From Maribacter sp. ACAM166 (lineage in GTDB: Bacteria; Bacteroidota; Bacteroidia; Flavobacteriales; Flavobacteriaceae), in contig NZ_VAUW01000011.1 in the NCBI RefSeq assembly GCF_005771495.1, forward strand, positions 1 to 64,000: a DNA stretch of 64,000 nt, given 5' to 3'. Made by a program: the position numbers and the translations under genes. The notes beneath the pieces were generated by a model. That model was not told where the DNA came from. It did not search any database and worked only from the letters and a program-made list of their open reading frames with translations. Shown here one piece after another: positions 36,750 to 45,946 of this stretch. Position 1 is the stretch's first letter. Each line of letters opens with the position of its first letter.

Positions 36750-37835
36750 TTAAGTCGATTCCAAAATAGCCATCAATCTTTGGTTAAGATATAGTTTTTC
36801 TTTACCAACCTTTTCAGAAACTAAAAAACCAGCTTTTTCTAATGCCATTAAATAATTACCTACGGTTTTAGGTGTGCCTAATTTGGCATCAATTAAAAAC
36901 TGTCTTTTTGTATAAGGTAGTTTAAATAAAATTTCAACTAATTCCTTGGTATAAACTTTTGGTAACGTTTCTTTAATTTCTATAGCCATTTGTTCCATTA
37001 AGACAGTTACCGCCTTTAAACGCAGTAATCCTTTTTTTGCAGTATAATTCACCATTTCAAGCATATAGAGTATCCACCCTTCCCAATCATTATTTTCGGT
37101 TACCTCACGTAATTTAGTATAATAGTCTGCTTTATTTTTAATGATATATTCACTTAAATAAATAGCAGGGGTATCCAGCAATTTTTCTAGCTTTAAATAG
37201 AGCAGCAACAAAATACGCCCTGTTCTACCATTACCATCGTTAAAAGGGTGTATGGCTTCAAATTGATAGTGCATTAGTGCCATTTTAATGAGGGGATCAA
37301 TAGCATCTTCACCATTTATGAAGGTTTCAAGGTTTGCCATCTTTTCTCTTATGACATCTTCACCTGTTGGTGGTGTGTATATAGTTTTACCATTGGCATT
37401 TTTTAAAGCAGTTCCCGGTGTTGTTCTAATACCTGCCGTATTTTTTTTTATACTTTGTACAATGTCAATACATAAGTTTGTACTTATAAAAGGGCGGCTT
37501 TCTATGTCACGCAAACCATTCCAAAGTGCTTCTTTGTAGCTTATAACTTCTTTTGTTGCTGGGTTATCAAACTTTTTATCTGCAACTAAAGATTTGTACA
37601 AATCGTCGTTAGTAGTTATTATATTCTCGATTTCAGAACTTGCTTTAGCTTCTTGTAAATGGATGGTATCTAAAAACAATGTTGGATTTGGTAGATTAGT
37701 AAGCATACCATTAAGTTGTGCTAATGCTCTACTAGCTTCAATTGTCTTCCGTAACACTTTAGTCGTTTCTAAAGTTGTTTTAGGTGGTAATGTTGGTAGG
37801 CTATTATAAGGTATGTTTCTATTAAATTTTGCCAT
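36750..37835 (-). CDS. Fic-domain protein with C-terminal winged helix, copy 1
   Basis: A 361-aa Fic protein, usually an AMP-transferase acting on protein hydroxyls. The catalytic motif HPFNDGNGRTGR (residues 196-207) is complete. An N-terminal inhibitory motif SSEIEN (Ser66-Glu70) puts it in the class with built-in autoinhibition, like Shewanella SoFic. The C-terminal 100 residues look like a winged helix-turn-helix (LPYTKRQFLIDAKLGTPKTVGNYLMALEKAGFL). The promoter region carries repeated TAACGAGGGTAAATA sites, suggesting autoregulation. Similar in plan to the Fic gene at the other end of the island. The target is unknown. Confidence 0.9.
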   Translation of the reverse strand: MAKFNRNIPYNSLPTLPPKTTLETTKVLRKTIEASRALAQLNGMLTNLPNPTLFLDTIHLQEAKASSEIENIITTNDDLYKSLVADKKFDNPATKEVISYKEALWNGLRDIESRPFISTNLCIDIVQSIKKNTAGIRTTPGTALKNANGKTIYTPPTGEDVIREKMANLETFINGEDAIDPLIKMALMHYQFEAIHPFNDGNGRTGRILLLLYLKLEKLLDTPAIYLSEYIIKNKADYYTKLREVTENNDWEGWILYMLEMVNYTAKKGLLRLKAVTVLMEQMAIEIKETLPKVYTKELVEILFKLPYTKRQFLIDAKLGTPKTVGNYLMALEKAGFLVSEKVGKEKLYLNQRLMAILEST

Positions 37836-37837
37836 TT

Positions 37838-37936
37838 TAAACGAGGGTAAATAGTACTTGCATTATCTTAACGAGGGTAAATATAATAAAATTTTACCTT
37901 TGTTTTTATGATAAGGGTAAAACTTACGCTCGTTAA
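37838..37936. promoter_or_regulatory. operator-like repeat array before fic copy 1
   Basis: ACGAGGGTAAATA occurs twice exactly 30 bp apart (37841-37853 and 37871-37883). GGTAAAA (37916-37922) and its inverse TTTTACC (37892-37898) form an inverted repeat, and CTCGTTAA (37929-37936) is the inverse of TTAACGAG. Spacing of three helical turns suggests a protein binding one DNA face. Confidence 0.6.
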
Positions 37937-38025
37937 TTTTAACCTTTTACCATAAATTCTTGCTTAATTTGGTAATCATACCACTTATAATCTGCGCCAA
38001 ATCCATTCAGTCTAAAAGATTCCCA

Positions 38026-38685
38026 TTATTTTTCATCTCTCATTTGCCTTAGATGATTTACATAGCCAGAAATTGGACTGGTCTTTTTAGGTTCTTCCAA
38101 CTTAAAATTGTTCTTCGCAAAAATTTTTGCTATTATTTGCCAATTCTCTGTTTTCCATTTTTTTAGTTTAATGTAGGTATAGAATTTTCTTGCTTCTATC
38201 TCTGGCCAATTATTCTTTTTAAAAAACAAAAAAACTTCATCTTCATTAAAAATAGCCAAGGCCTTTTTATTTAAGTTTTCTTTTGTTTTAAGTTTATTAT
38301 AATATACCAAATTTTGGCTGGGTTCTGGAACGTAGCTGTCCATATTCTGGACTTCCTGTGTCCCAGTAGTTGTACCATTTTTGGGACACACTATAGTTAT
38401 TTTAATTTTAGAACCTATCAAGGGATGATATGATGGGTAATAGGTAAGATATCCCCAATCATTAAGGTTATGCAAATGATTATGATAGGTTGTTTTAGAT
38501 TTTATTTTCGCTCGTTCCATTATCATTTCCCGATTGATAGTTAAGATTTCAGCGAAAAATTTACGATTCCATAAATGAAAAAATGCTAAGTACAAAGTAA
38601 TATGACCTTGTTTAATACGCTCATCGTTATGAAAACTTTCTAATACAATATTTAGGTGTGTAATGTAATTTACATTTTCCATCAT
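38026..38685 (-). CDS. helix-turn-helix protein of Bacteroidota mobile elements
   Basis: A 219-aa protein of a type I know from Bacteroidota mobilisable elements, where it sits beside mobilisation genes. Seen: YLAFFHLWNRKFFAEILTINREMIMERAKIKSKTTYHNHLHNLNDWGYLTYYPSYHPLIGSKI, a winged-helix-like region (residues about 30-95), then a low-complexity linker and a basic C-terminal half. It may control mobilisation genes or assist replication. Its start overlaps the stop of the upstream BtgA-like gene (ATGA), so the two are translationally coupled. Confidence 0.65.
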   Translation of the reverse strand: MMENVNYITHLNIVLESFHNDERIKQGHITLYLAFFHLWNRKFFAEILTINREMIMERAKIKSKTTYHNHLHNLNDWGYLTYYPSYHPLIGSKIKITIVCPKNGTTTGTQEVQNMDSYVPEPSQNLVYYNKLKTKENLNKKALAIFNEDEVFLFFKKNNWPEIEARKFYTYIKLKKWKTENWQIIAKIFAKNNFKLEEPKKTSPISGYVNHLRQMRDEK

Positions 38686-39113
38686 GTATCTATACTTGGA
38701 TTTTTGATTTCTTGAAAACCTCCCTCGCCGGTATTCAGACGTACATCTTTTTCTCTATCGGTATATTTTTTTTCTAATATCAATTGCTTTTTAGGTGGTT
38801 CAGCTTGCTCAAAAAGGGCATGTAGCATTGCAACTGTTGGTTTGGTCTGAGACTTTTCAATATCCTTCATTATCGCAATCATTCCATTCATCCGTTTTTT
38901 GATTAGCGCAGTAATTCTGTTTTCCAAAGTTTCCATTCTAGGTCCTAATCGCTCCGTCGGGGAAATTCCATTTTCATTAAAAAAATCCATCATTAGTAAT
39001 ATTGTCATTGATTGGGATTTCGAAAACATTTTACTAAATTCCCTAAATTGAACAGCTACTGAACTTTTGATTTTTAAAGTTTCAAATTTTTCCTTTTCAT
39101 ATCCTTTATCCAT
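38682..39113 (-). CDS. BtgA-like mobilisation accessory protein
   Basis: A 143-aa protein resembling BtgA/BfmA-type clindamycin-resistance transfer factors, small oriT-binding partners of a relaxase. The N-terminal VAVQFREFSKMFSKSQSMTILLMMDFFNENGISPTE resembles the ribbon-helix-helix-like family core, followed by a coiled helix (LENRITALIKKRMNGMIAIMKDIEKSQ). I start at ATG 39113 because the 24 residues before it look unlike the family; an upstream in-frame start at 39185 exists. No relaxase follows or precedes it, so the mobilisation module is incomplete. Confidence 0.65.
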   Translation of the reverse strand: MDKGYEKEKFETLKIKSSVAVQFREFSKMFSKSQSMTILLMMDFFNENGISPTERLGPRMETLENRITALIKKRMNGMIAIMKDIEKSQTKPTVAMLHALFEQAEPPKKQLILEKKYTDREKDVRLNTGEGGFQEIKNPSIDT

Positions 39114-39993
39114 GATTTTTAGTAAAATAGATGCCTGTTTATGGCGATTAACAAATGTTTTTACTAAAAAGCAGTGTATATTCATAAATTACAATAATTG
39201 AAGAAACACTGTTAAGCCCTATAAACAGTATGCTTATAGGAAAATGGAATAAATGTAACAGGGCGACTGCCCGTTACCCTCTTGCTATTCCATTCCTTCA
39301 TTTCATTTCAGAATCTTCATACTTTTCAACAGATGCTGATAAGCTATTTTAGACACATTTATTGCTATTGTTTTTTTAGTAATAAATTGAAGATAAATAA
39401 TTTTAATAACCTGAATATCAAATAAATAAACTATTTTATTTATTAATATTAGATGACTTGTTTTGGTGGAATTTGATATACTTTTCTTTTAAAATCACGT
39501 ACTTATTATATCTTGAGCGTTTTCCTTTTCTTTTGATGTTGAACGCTATTTATCCTCGTAATTACCAAGTTAATTTGTGGCAAAATGATACAGATTAAGG
39601 CTCAATTCAATTTTATTCACTTACTTCCCATAGCGCCATCGCCGTTACCTTTTCGGTTACCGACATAAAAATTGTGTGCGAGTAAGAACTTATAAAAGTG
39701 AAGCCTGCCCTGAGCGTAGTCGAGTGGGTGAGCGAACGGTTATGCAGTTCGTCTCGGGCAGAATTTTAAACTTTGTGTAGAAATGGGTGTGGTATCTTTT
39801 TTTAGGCGAACGCTGTCGCTTTTTCCGCAACTGGGTTCAAGATAGGGTAGTGAACCTCTTTTCTCGTAATGTAGCTTTTCGCGAAATGTAGGGGAATGGG
39901 GTGGAACGGGTTGTAATTTCTTTGCCTAATTTATTATTATGAACCGATTAATATTGTTATTCGTCTCATGATTAACAGTATTGATCCAAGTAA
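39114..39993. other. 880-bp non-coding region with possible oriT and decayed sequence
   Basis: No convincing gene found. At 39218-39293 there are nested inverted repeats: CCTATAA/TTATAGG; outer ATGGAATA (39244-39251) and TATTCCAT (39286-39293); inner TAAC...GTTA around GGGC/GCCC (39261-39272). Placed directly upstream of the BtgA-like gene, this is a candidate transfer origin. Further right, CTGCCC (39705-39710) and GGGCAG (39756-39761) flank a TGAGCGTAGTCGAG segment like dispersed flavobacterial repeats. The missing relaxase gene may once have been here. Confidence 0.5.
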
Positions 39994-40722
39994 TTAATAA
40001 CCCCAATCATTATGAACTATAGGTAGACTATTAAGTTCATCTCTATACATCCTCCACTTTGGCATAAACTGATTCATAAGTGAAATAAAACGTGCATTAT
40101 GATTTCTTTCATGCAAGTGAACTAGTTCGTGAACTAGTATATATTCTAAACAAATCGTTGGCTTTTTGGCTAGTTCCAGATTTAACCAGATACGCTTAGC
40201 GTCTACATTACATGCGCCCCATTTGGTTTTCATTTGCTTTACGCCCCAATCATTGGATTGAACTCCGATGATTTTCTCCCATTTTTCAAGTAGTTCTGGA
40301 ATTTGACTTTTTAATTGCTTACGATACCACTCTTTAATTATGTGCCCTTTTTCATCTACTGTTGCACTAGGCTTTACCCAAAGTTGGATTTTATTTGCTC
40401 CTGTAATCTCTACTTTGTTATACCCATTATGATGGTTAACGTTTAATAAATACCGCTGACCTTTAAAGTAATGGCTCTCACCAGAAACGTAATCACGTTT
40501 TGTTTCTCTAGCTTGCTGTTTAAAATTCTTTACATTCTTCTTTATCCAACCTAATTTTGAAATGGCAAAAAGGCGTAATACTTCCTCATCTGTTTTAGTA
40601 GGAACAGATAACTTTATTGCTCCATTTGGAGGATAAACGGCAAGGTGCATATTTTTTATATCCTTACGTATCACCTCTACTTCGACATTTGCAAATGCAA
40701 TAGTTTCTGTCTTAATATTCAT
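39994..40722 (-). CDS. SprT/YgjP-like zinc metallopeptidase (DUF45, M48-like)
   Basis: A 242-aa protein with the zinc motif HELVHLHERNH (HExxH) near residue 200, and the upstream strand MKTKWGACNVDAKRIWLNLELAKKP typical of DUF45/YgjP. In many genomes this gene follows hsdR, and its function in restriction is unknown. Here its start overlaps the hsdR 3' end by 11 bp, so it belongs to the same operon and is the last gene. No signal peptide. Confidence 0.85.
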   Translation of the reverse strand: MNIKTETIAFANVEVEVIRKDIKNMHLAVYPPNGAIKLSVPTKTDEEVLRLFAISKLGWIKKNVKNFKQQARETKRDYVSGESHYFKGQRYLLNVNHHNGYNKVEITGANKIQLWVKPSATVDEKGHIIKEWYRKQLKSQIPELLEKWEKIIGVQSNDWGVKQMKTKWGACNVDAKRIWLNLELAKKPTICLEYILVHELVHLHERNHNARFISLMNQFMPKWRMYRDELNSLPIVHNDWGY

Positions 40723-43700
40723 TCTGCGCCTTTATAATTTCCATGATATGCAATGTAGTATCAATATCGTTAACTACTTTACCTACGGCTAGCATTAATT
40801 TCTTTTCTTTAATACCACCATCACGCCAGCCGTCAAGTTTATTTTCAATAATAGTAGAGTGAACTGTGATTGCTAGGTGTTCATTACTCTCTAAGTTGTC
40901 ATAAAGTGCTTGCTTTGCTCTTGTGTCTAGATTACTAGGGTAATTAGAACTGCTTGATGGTGTTACTACTTTACCAGCTAGTTCTTTGATTTTCTCCAGA
41001 TATTCTGCATAAGAAATTGCCTCCTCTTTTCTAAGTAATATGAGCTCATCTAATAATGCAGACATCTTCTCGTAGTACTTGGGATTTGCCTTTGCTTCTT
41101 CTACAATTGCCTTTCTTACGTTATTCTCAATAGTTTCTGCAACTGCCTCTCTTCTGTTTTTTGATTGATATTCCGCACTTGGTTCTGAAACGTGTACAAT
41201 TAAATCTACCAGTGATTTATTCTCAAAGTCAGATATTTTTTTACTCGATTTTGCATCAAGATACATATCCATTAATTGACGCATACCAGGTTCAAATCTC
41301 TTAAGATCAATGTAATCGCCACTAGCTCTTTTTATTGTTTCTCGTAAATCAGAATAGTATTTTACTTCTTCCTTAATTTCTTTTGCTTCCTTATCACTAT
41401 ATCCAAGTTTGTGAATTTCGTTTGCAACATTTGCGTATGCTCTTATTAAACTTACTACTGCTTTATATAAACCAACACGCTTATCTTCGGTAGCTTTTAT
41501 ATCTAATGGATCCTCGGTATTGCCGCAGAAAAATTTAATATAAGTAGGTTCATCTTTAGGATGCACAGGTTCACACATAGCTCTCAAAACCTCTAAAGCT
41601 GTTTCAAGACGTTCTTTGCTTTCTGTGAATCTATCTTTCAACAATCCTTTTACATCGTCTTCATCATAACCGTCAAAAACTTCTGAAGTATAATCACCTA
41701 TAGATTTTTGTAGACTTTTAAATAAATCTTTATAATCTACGATATACCCATAGTCTTTATCTTCTGTATCTATTCTATTTACACGACAAATTGCTTGAAA
41801 TAAGCCGTGGTCTTGCATATTTTTATCAATGTAGAGATAAGTGGCAGATGGTGCATCAAAACCTGTTAAGAGCTTATCTACTACGATAAGCAATTTCATT
41901 TTATTTGGCTCATTTATGAATTGTGCTTTAGCCAAAGCTTCAAAATCTTCTGTAGATTTCCCTTTAAGCATTTTAGTATATACCTCATACTTTAAGAGCT
42001 TGTCTGTAGGACTTTCTTCTCCTGTTTCTTCTCCTTTAATGTCACCGTGATGTGGTTGATAAGAGGTAATAATGGCACAGTTCTTAAAACCTGCATTTTG
42101 AAACAACTCATAATATTTACAAGCTTGATATACAGAACCAGACACGAGCATCGCGTTTCCTTCACCTGTATATAATCGAGGCTTTGTATCAAAATCGTGA
42201 ATAATATCGTTGACTATTTTTGCTAACCGAGACTTAGATCCTAAGACCTTCTGCATCGTTCCCCATTTTTGTTTTAATTGAATTTTAGCAACGTCTGTAA
42301 GACCTCTAGTTTTAACATCAAACCATTCGTCTATCTTGTCTTGGTCTGTGATAAATTGCTCTACGTCTCTAGCTTCGTACAATAAATCGAGTACCACGCC
42401 ATCTTCTACTGCTTCATCAAATTTGTATGGATCACCTATGTAGGGACCAAAAACCTCTATACTCTTTTGCTTGTCTTTTTTAAGTAATGGTGTTCCTGTA
42501 AAACCTATAAATAGAGAACCTGGTAAAATAAGTTTCATTGCATCGTGCAACTTTCCAGATTGTGTACGGTGACATTCATCTACAAAAACATAAATATCAC
42601 CTTTGGCTTTAAAGTCACTACCTAAACTAGCTCTAAGTTCTTCTATGTACGTGTCATAATCACCTTCATCAGATTTTCTGCCAAATTTATGCACGAGACT
42701 ACATACTAACATTTCTGTTTTTTGGTCTAGCACATTTATAAGATCGCGACCGCTCTTTGTTCTGTAAATATTTTCATCTACACCCGTATACAGTTTTTGT
42801 ATTTGGTCATCGAGTTCTTGTCTGTCTGTTATAATTAAAACACGACTATCTTTTACATTCTCGCGTATCCATTTAGTAAGCCATACCATCGTAAGGCTCT
42901 TACCAGAACCTTGGGTATGCCATAAAATACCGCCTGTTTTTGTCTTAATGTGCGTTTGTGCCGCTTTAATACCAAAGAACTGATTAGGACGACATAGCTT
43001 TTTTGTGCCTTTATCGAACACAATAAAATCGTGGATGAGTTCTAGTAATCGCGATTTCTCACATAATTGGCTTATGTGTTTATCAAGCAAATAATCATAC
43101 TCCTTAGTACTTTCTTCTTTCCATTTAAGATAATACTTCTCTGAGGTCTCAATAGTACCATAACGTAAGCCCTGGGTATCATTACCAGCCATTACTAGCT
43201 GCATTGTGGTGAAGTACTTTTGTATAAACTCTGGTTTCTGGTTGTCTAAGTTTTGGCGTATTCCTTCTGATACGCCTACTTTACTTCTTTTTAACTCTAT
43301 AACACCTAATGCAATACCGTTTACAAAAAGCACTACATCTGGTCGCTTAGTATGTTTTCCTTTTACGGTGACTTCTTCTGCAACTGCAAAATCGTTATTG
43401 TTTGGATTTTTCCAGTCTATAATCCAAATGGTTTCTTTGGGCTGTCCTAACTCTTCACGTACGGTAATACCATAACGTAATAATTTATAGACTTCTTTAT
43501 TAGTTTCATATAAATCATCAGATAGGCTCGTTGCGGTCTTAACCAACTTATCTACTGCTTTTTGAGCAAGCGTTCTTGAATACTTCCCATCTTTAATTAG
43601 ATAATCAAAAAGTAAGTGTTCTTCTATGGGTCGATTGCGTTCTTGTTCTTCCCAATCTCCTAAATAAGCATAGTTGAGTTCTTTTTGAAAAAGCTGTATG

Positions 43701-43744
43701 ACTCTGTTTTGAGATTTGCGTTCTGACTTGCCTATGTGGTTCAT
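40712..43744 (-). CDS. hsdR: type I restriction enzyme R subunit
   Basis: A 1010-aa motor and nuclease subunit that translocates DNA and cuts away from the recognition site when it is unmethylated. The N-terminal nuclease has RPDVVLFVNGIALGVIELKR (D...ExK). The helicase has WHTQGSGKSLTM (Walker A, about residue 280), VFVDECHRTQSG (DECH box) and a later LLTGFDAP and CRVNR. It is separated from hsdM/hsdS by five inserted genes (49,128 to 43,754). Intact reading frame. Confidence 0.95.
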   Translation of the reverse strand: MNHIGKSERKSQNRVIQLFQKELNYAYLGDWEEQERNRPIEEHLLFDYLIKDGKYSRTLAQKAVDKLVKTATSLSDDLYETNKEVYKLLRYGITVREELGQPKETIWIIDWKNPNNNDFAVAEEVTVKGKHTKRPDVVLFVNGIALGVIELKRSKVGVSEGIRQNLDNQKPEFIQKYFTTMQLVMAGNDTQGLRYGTIETSEKYYLKWKEESTKEYDYLLDKHISQLCEKSRLLELIHDFIVFDKGTKKLCRPNQFFGIKAAQTHIKTKTGGILWHTQGSGKSLTMVWLTKWIRENVKDSRVLIITDRQELDDQIQKLYTGVDENIYRTKSGRDLINVLDQKTEMLVCSLVHKFGRKSDEGDYDTYIEELRASLGSDFKAKGDIYVFVDECHRTQSGKLHDAMKLILPGSLFIGFTGTPLLKKDKQKSIEVFGPYIGDPYKFDEAVEDGVVLDLLYEARDVEQFITDQDKIDEWFDVKTRGLTDVAKIQLKQKWGTMQKVLGSKSRLAKIVNDIIHDFDTKPRLYTGEGNAMLVSGSVYQACKYYELFQNAGFKNCAIITSYQPHHGDIKGEETGEESPTDKLLKYEVYTKMLKGKSTEDFEALAKAQFINEPNKMKLLIVVDKLLTGFDAPSATYLYIDKNMQDHGLFQAICRVNRIDTEDKDYGYIVDYKDLFKSLQKSIGDYTSEVFDGYDEDDVKGLLKDRFTESKERLETALEVLRAMCEPVHPKDEPTYIKFFCGNTEDPLDIKATEDKRVGLYKAVVSLIRAYANVANEIHKLGYSDKEAKEIKEEVKYYSDLRETIKRASGDYIDLKRFEPGMRQLMDMYLDAKSSKKISDFENKSLVDLIVHVSEPSAEYQSKNRREAVAETIENNVRKAIVEEAKANPKYYEKMSALLDELILLRKEEAISYAEYLEKIKELAGKVVTPSSSSNYPSNLDTRAKQALYDNLESNEHLAITVHSTIIENKLDGWRDGGIKEKKLMLAVGKVVNDIDTTLHIMEIIKAQNEY

Positions 43745-43753
43745 ACTATTTTT

Positions 43754-44593
43754 TTAAGTTAGCTTATCAGGATTTTTACCCATTTTCTTTGATTCAGAAC
43801 TCACGCGCCTTTCAAGTTTTTTAAGGTCTTCTTCGGGAGGTAATTCTTCTGGTTTTATACCTCTATTTAAAAGAATGTTTCTAACGCCACGATTATTGGT
43901 AATATGTTCAGCTGAAATTTTTCGTTCTGTTGAAAGACCTTTTTCTTTAGTGTTAAAAACGGTTATCTCAGTAGCGAAATCTTTTGCTTTAATAGTTATT
44001 GTAGGCAAAAAATCGGCGAGTGCTCTACCTTTTGGAACACCCAGTTTTTGTTTCATCTGTTGCGTTGATTTTCCAAAAAGTGCTGCATCTCCTTTACTCC
44101 TTATTAACCCAAAATTTTTATCGTTACCAGTTTGCTCATATATAAGTTCTGAAAGCTCTTTCTCAGACAGTGTTAATTTTTGTCTTGCCTGTAATCGCTC
44201 CCAGTCCTTAATTCTTTTTTCAATTTCTTCAAACTTTCGTGTTTGGATTGCAAAATAATTTTGAGCAAATGCAATTTGTTCTTTTCGAGGGTCTCCATTT
44301 TGAGCTATAACATAACAGGCGTATCTTGTTAACATTATATCTTCTATTTCTCTTTCACTTCCTGAACCCAATGGAACCATTTTGTTGACGTCAACAAAAT
44401 GGTCTGTAACCAGATTACCTATAGCCTCGCAAGTAATCTTTGCTTTTACGATAACCTTTTGAAAGTTTCTCCACTCAGCATAACCGAGTAAATGCTGAAT
44501 ATCTCTCGCAAACCAAAATTCAATCCCATTTTCTGTGGTTTGAGAATGGTCTTCAAAAGTATTTGCAAGTGATTTTATAATTTCTGATTTCAT
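43754..44593 (-). CDS. dinD: DinD-like DNA-damage-inducible protein D
   Basis: A 279-aa protein of the DinD family, similar in length to Escherichia coli DinD (274 aa), which is SOS-induced and inhibits RecA filaments. FWFARDIQHLLGYAEWRNFQKVI (BRO-N-like) and DIMLTRYACYVIAQNGDPRKEQIAFAQNYFAIQTRK are family segments. Its presence in restriction operons is common, where it may limit damage from self-cutting; that is inference. The start is 61 bp after mcrC and the stop is 9 bp before hsdR. I see no LexA-like box. Confidence 0.85.
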   Translation of the reverse strand: MKSEIIKSLANTFEDHSQTTENGIEFWFARDIQHLLGYAEWRNFQKVIVKAKITCEAIGNLVTDHFVDVNKMVPLGSGSEREIEDIMLTRYACYVIAQNGDPRKEQIAFAQNYFAIQTRKFEEIEKRIKDWERLQARQKLTLSEKELSELIYEQTGNDKNFGLIRSKGDAALFGKSTQQMKQKLGVPKGRALADFLPTITIKAKDFATEITVFNTKEKGLSTERKISAEHITNNRGVRNILLNRGIKPEELPPEEDLKKLERRVSSESKKMGKNPDKLT

Positions 44594-44654
44594 ACTCTGA
44601 ATTTAAAAGTTTCCTACTATTTAGCAGACATTTAAAATCTACTATTTGTTCAAA

Positions 44655-45944
44655 TTATTTTACTGGTAATTCTATTCCTATTTTATAAAATCGATTGTAT
44701 TCTTTTTCTTCCTCAATAGGAAAATTATCTCCTGTAAAATCACTTCTATTTGAATTTTGATTTGAGTAAATAACAAGGCAATCTATAACCTCATGATAAT
44801 CACATTTCAAAAAATCATACACTTTTTTCAATCTTGCATAACCGCTTATCTGTCTAATATCCTCTGTACTGATGTTGCTATTTTCGTACCTAGGTTTATA
44901 TTTGGCATCTACAATCATTTTAATTAAGCCATCATTTGTTTTTACTATGAAGTCAGGTTCTAAATAATTGAATTTCTTATGATAGGTTACCTCTTGATGT
45001 TGTGTAAATCGTTCTTTAAGTTTAGCATACACATATAATTCAAACAGCTTACTCATATCAATCCAAAATGGTGGCGTTTTAACTATTTCATTAGTAGCAT
45101 TTGAAATATTGTAACCATATTTTTTCAAAATGGTTTTGGCTAATTTTATAGCAATACCATATTCTTTATACAAAATATTGGGCTTAGTGTTTTTAAGTAA
45201 TCTTATATCAACATAACTATCTACATTGGCAAAAGCAGGATTAATATAATTAATGATATTATGTGCTGAAGAAATATCTATGCCTTTTAAGTTTTGTATA
45301 GCTGAAACAGAAAAAAGCAATGCTTTTTTCAAGACCTTGTTTTCTAAACTGTTTACACCAAATTCATTATACTGGCAGTAACTATCAAAAGTATTTCCTT
45401 TGAAATGGTTATTTCTAATCGTTTGATTTATTAGAATTTTCCCTTTTACTTTTGCATTTAGGTTTTTGGTTACTTGGTAGTATGATTTTTTTAATCCTTT
45501 CTGAACAATCTTTTTTAAAACATTTAAAAATTGAATTAAGAGTAATGGAGTTAATAAATCCTGCGATTGCTGTATTGAAATACTTGGTTTGTTAAAATCA
45601 ATTTCACAAAGTTGGTCTAGGTGATTATAGTTTTGTGGTTCTTTTAATAATGCAAAAAGCATTTTTAAATAATCTACTTCCTGAATAGTATCATCTAATT
45701 TAGGATAAACGTAAATGGGTAATTCGTTCTCAACAATCCAATCTACGCCTACGAAATAAGAGGTCTCGAAACGGTAGGGATTCTCATCATTTTCATTATG
45801 TGAAATATTGAAGCAATAGGCTTTATTCTGACCACGCTGTATAGATTTATAATATGCTTTACCGTTTAACAATTCAGTAAAATTATTAATATCATCAATT
45901 ACTCGTGGGTTTTTATAACCGTATTGCTCGCAAAGTTGTATCAT
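44655..45944 (-). CDS. mcrC: McrC-like nuclease subunit of type IV restriction
   Basis: A 429-aa McrC-family protein. The C-terminal PD-(D/E)xK nuclease is seen in LEPDFIVKTNDGLIKMIVDAKYK (Asp...Asp-Ala-Lys). It partners McrB to cut DNA bearing modified cytosine. It begins 2 bp after mcrB, the standard order. The presence of type IV restriction inside a type I operon gives protection against both unmodified and cytosine-modified foreign DNA. Confidence 0.88.
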   Translation of the reverse strand: MIQLCEQYGYKNPRVIDDINNFTELLNGKAYYKSIQRGQNKAYCFNISHNENDENPYRFETSYFVGVDWIVENELPIYVYPKLDDTIQEVDYLKMLFALLKEPQNYNHLDQLCEIDFNKPSISIQQSQDLLTPLLLIQFLNVLKKIVQKGLKKSYYQVTKNLNAKVKGKILINQTIRNNHFKGNTFDSYCQYNEFGVNSLENKVLKKALLFSVSAIQNLKGIDISSAHNIINYINPAFANVDSYVDIRLLKNTKPNILYKEYGIAIKLAKTILKKYGYNISNATNEIVKTPPFWIDMSKLFELYVYAKLKERFTQHQEVTYHKKFNYLEPDFIVKTNDGLIKMIVDAKYKPRYENSNISTEDIRQISGYARLKKVYDFLKCDYHEVIDCLVIYSNQNSNRSDFTGDNFPIEEEKEYNRFYKIGIELPVK

Positions 45945-45946
45945 AG

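Noticed and set aside
43754-44593. dinD as an SOS-regulated gene with a LexA box
   Set aside because: No LexA-like palindrome is visible upstream, and the gene sits inside an operon.
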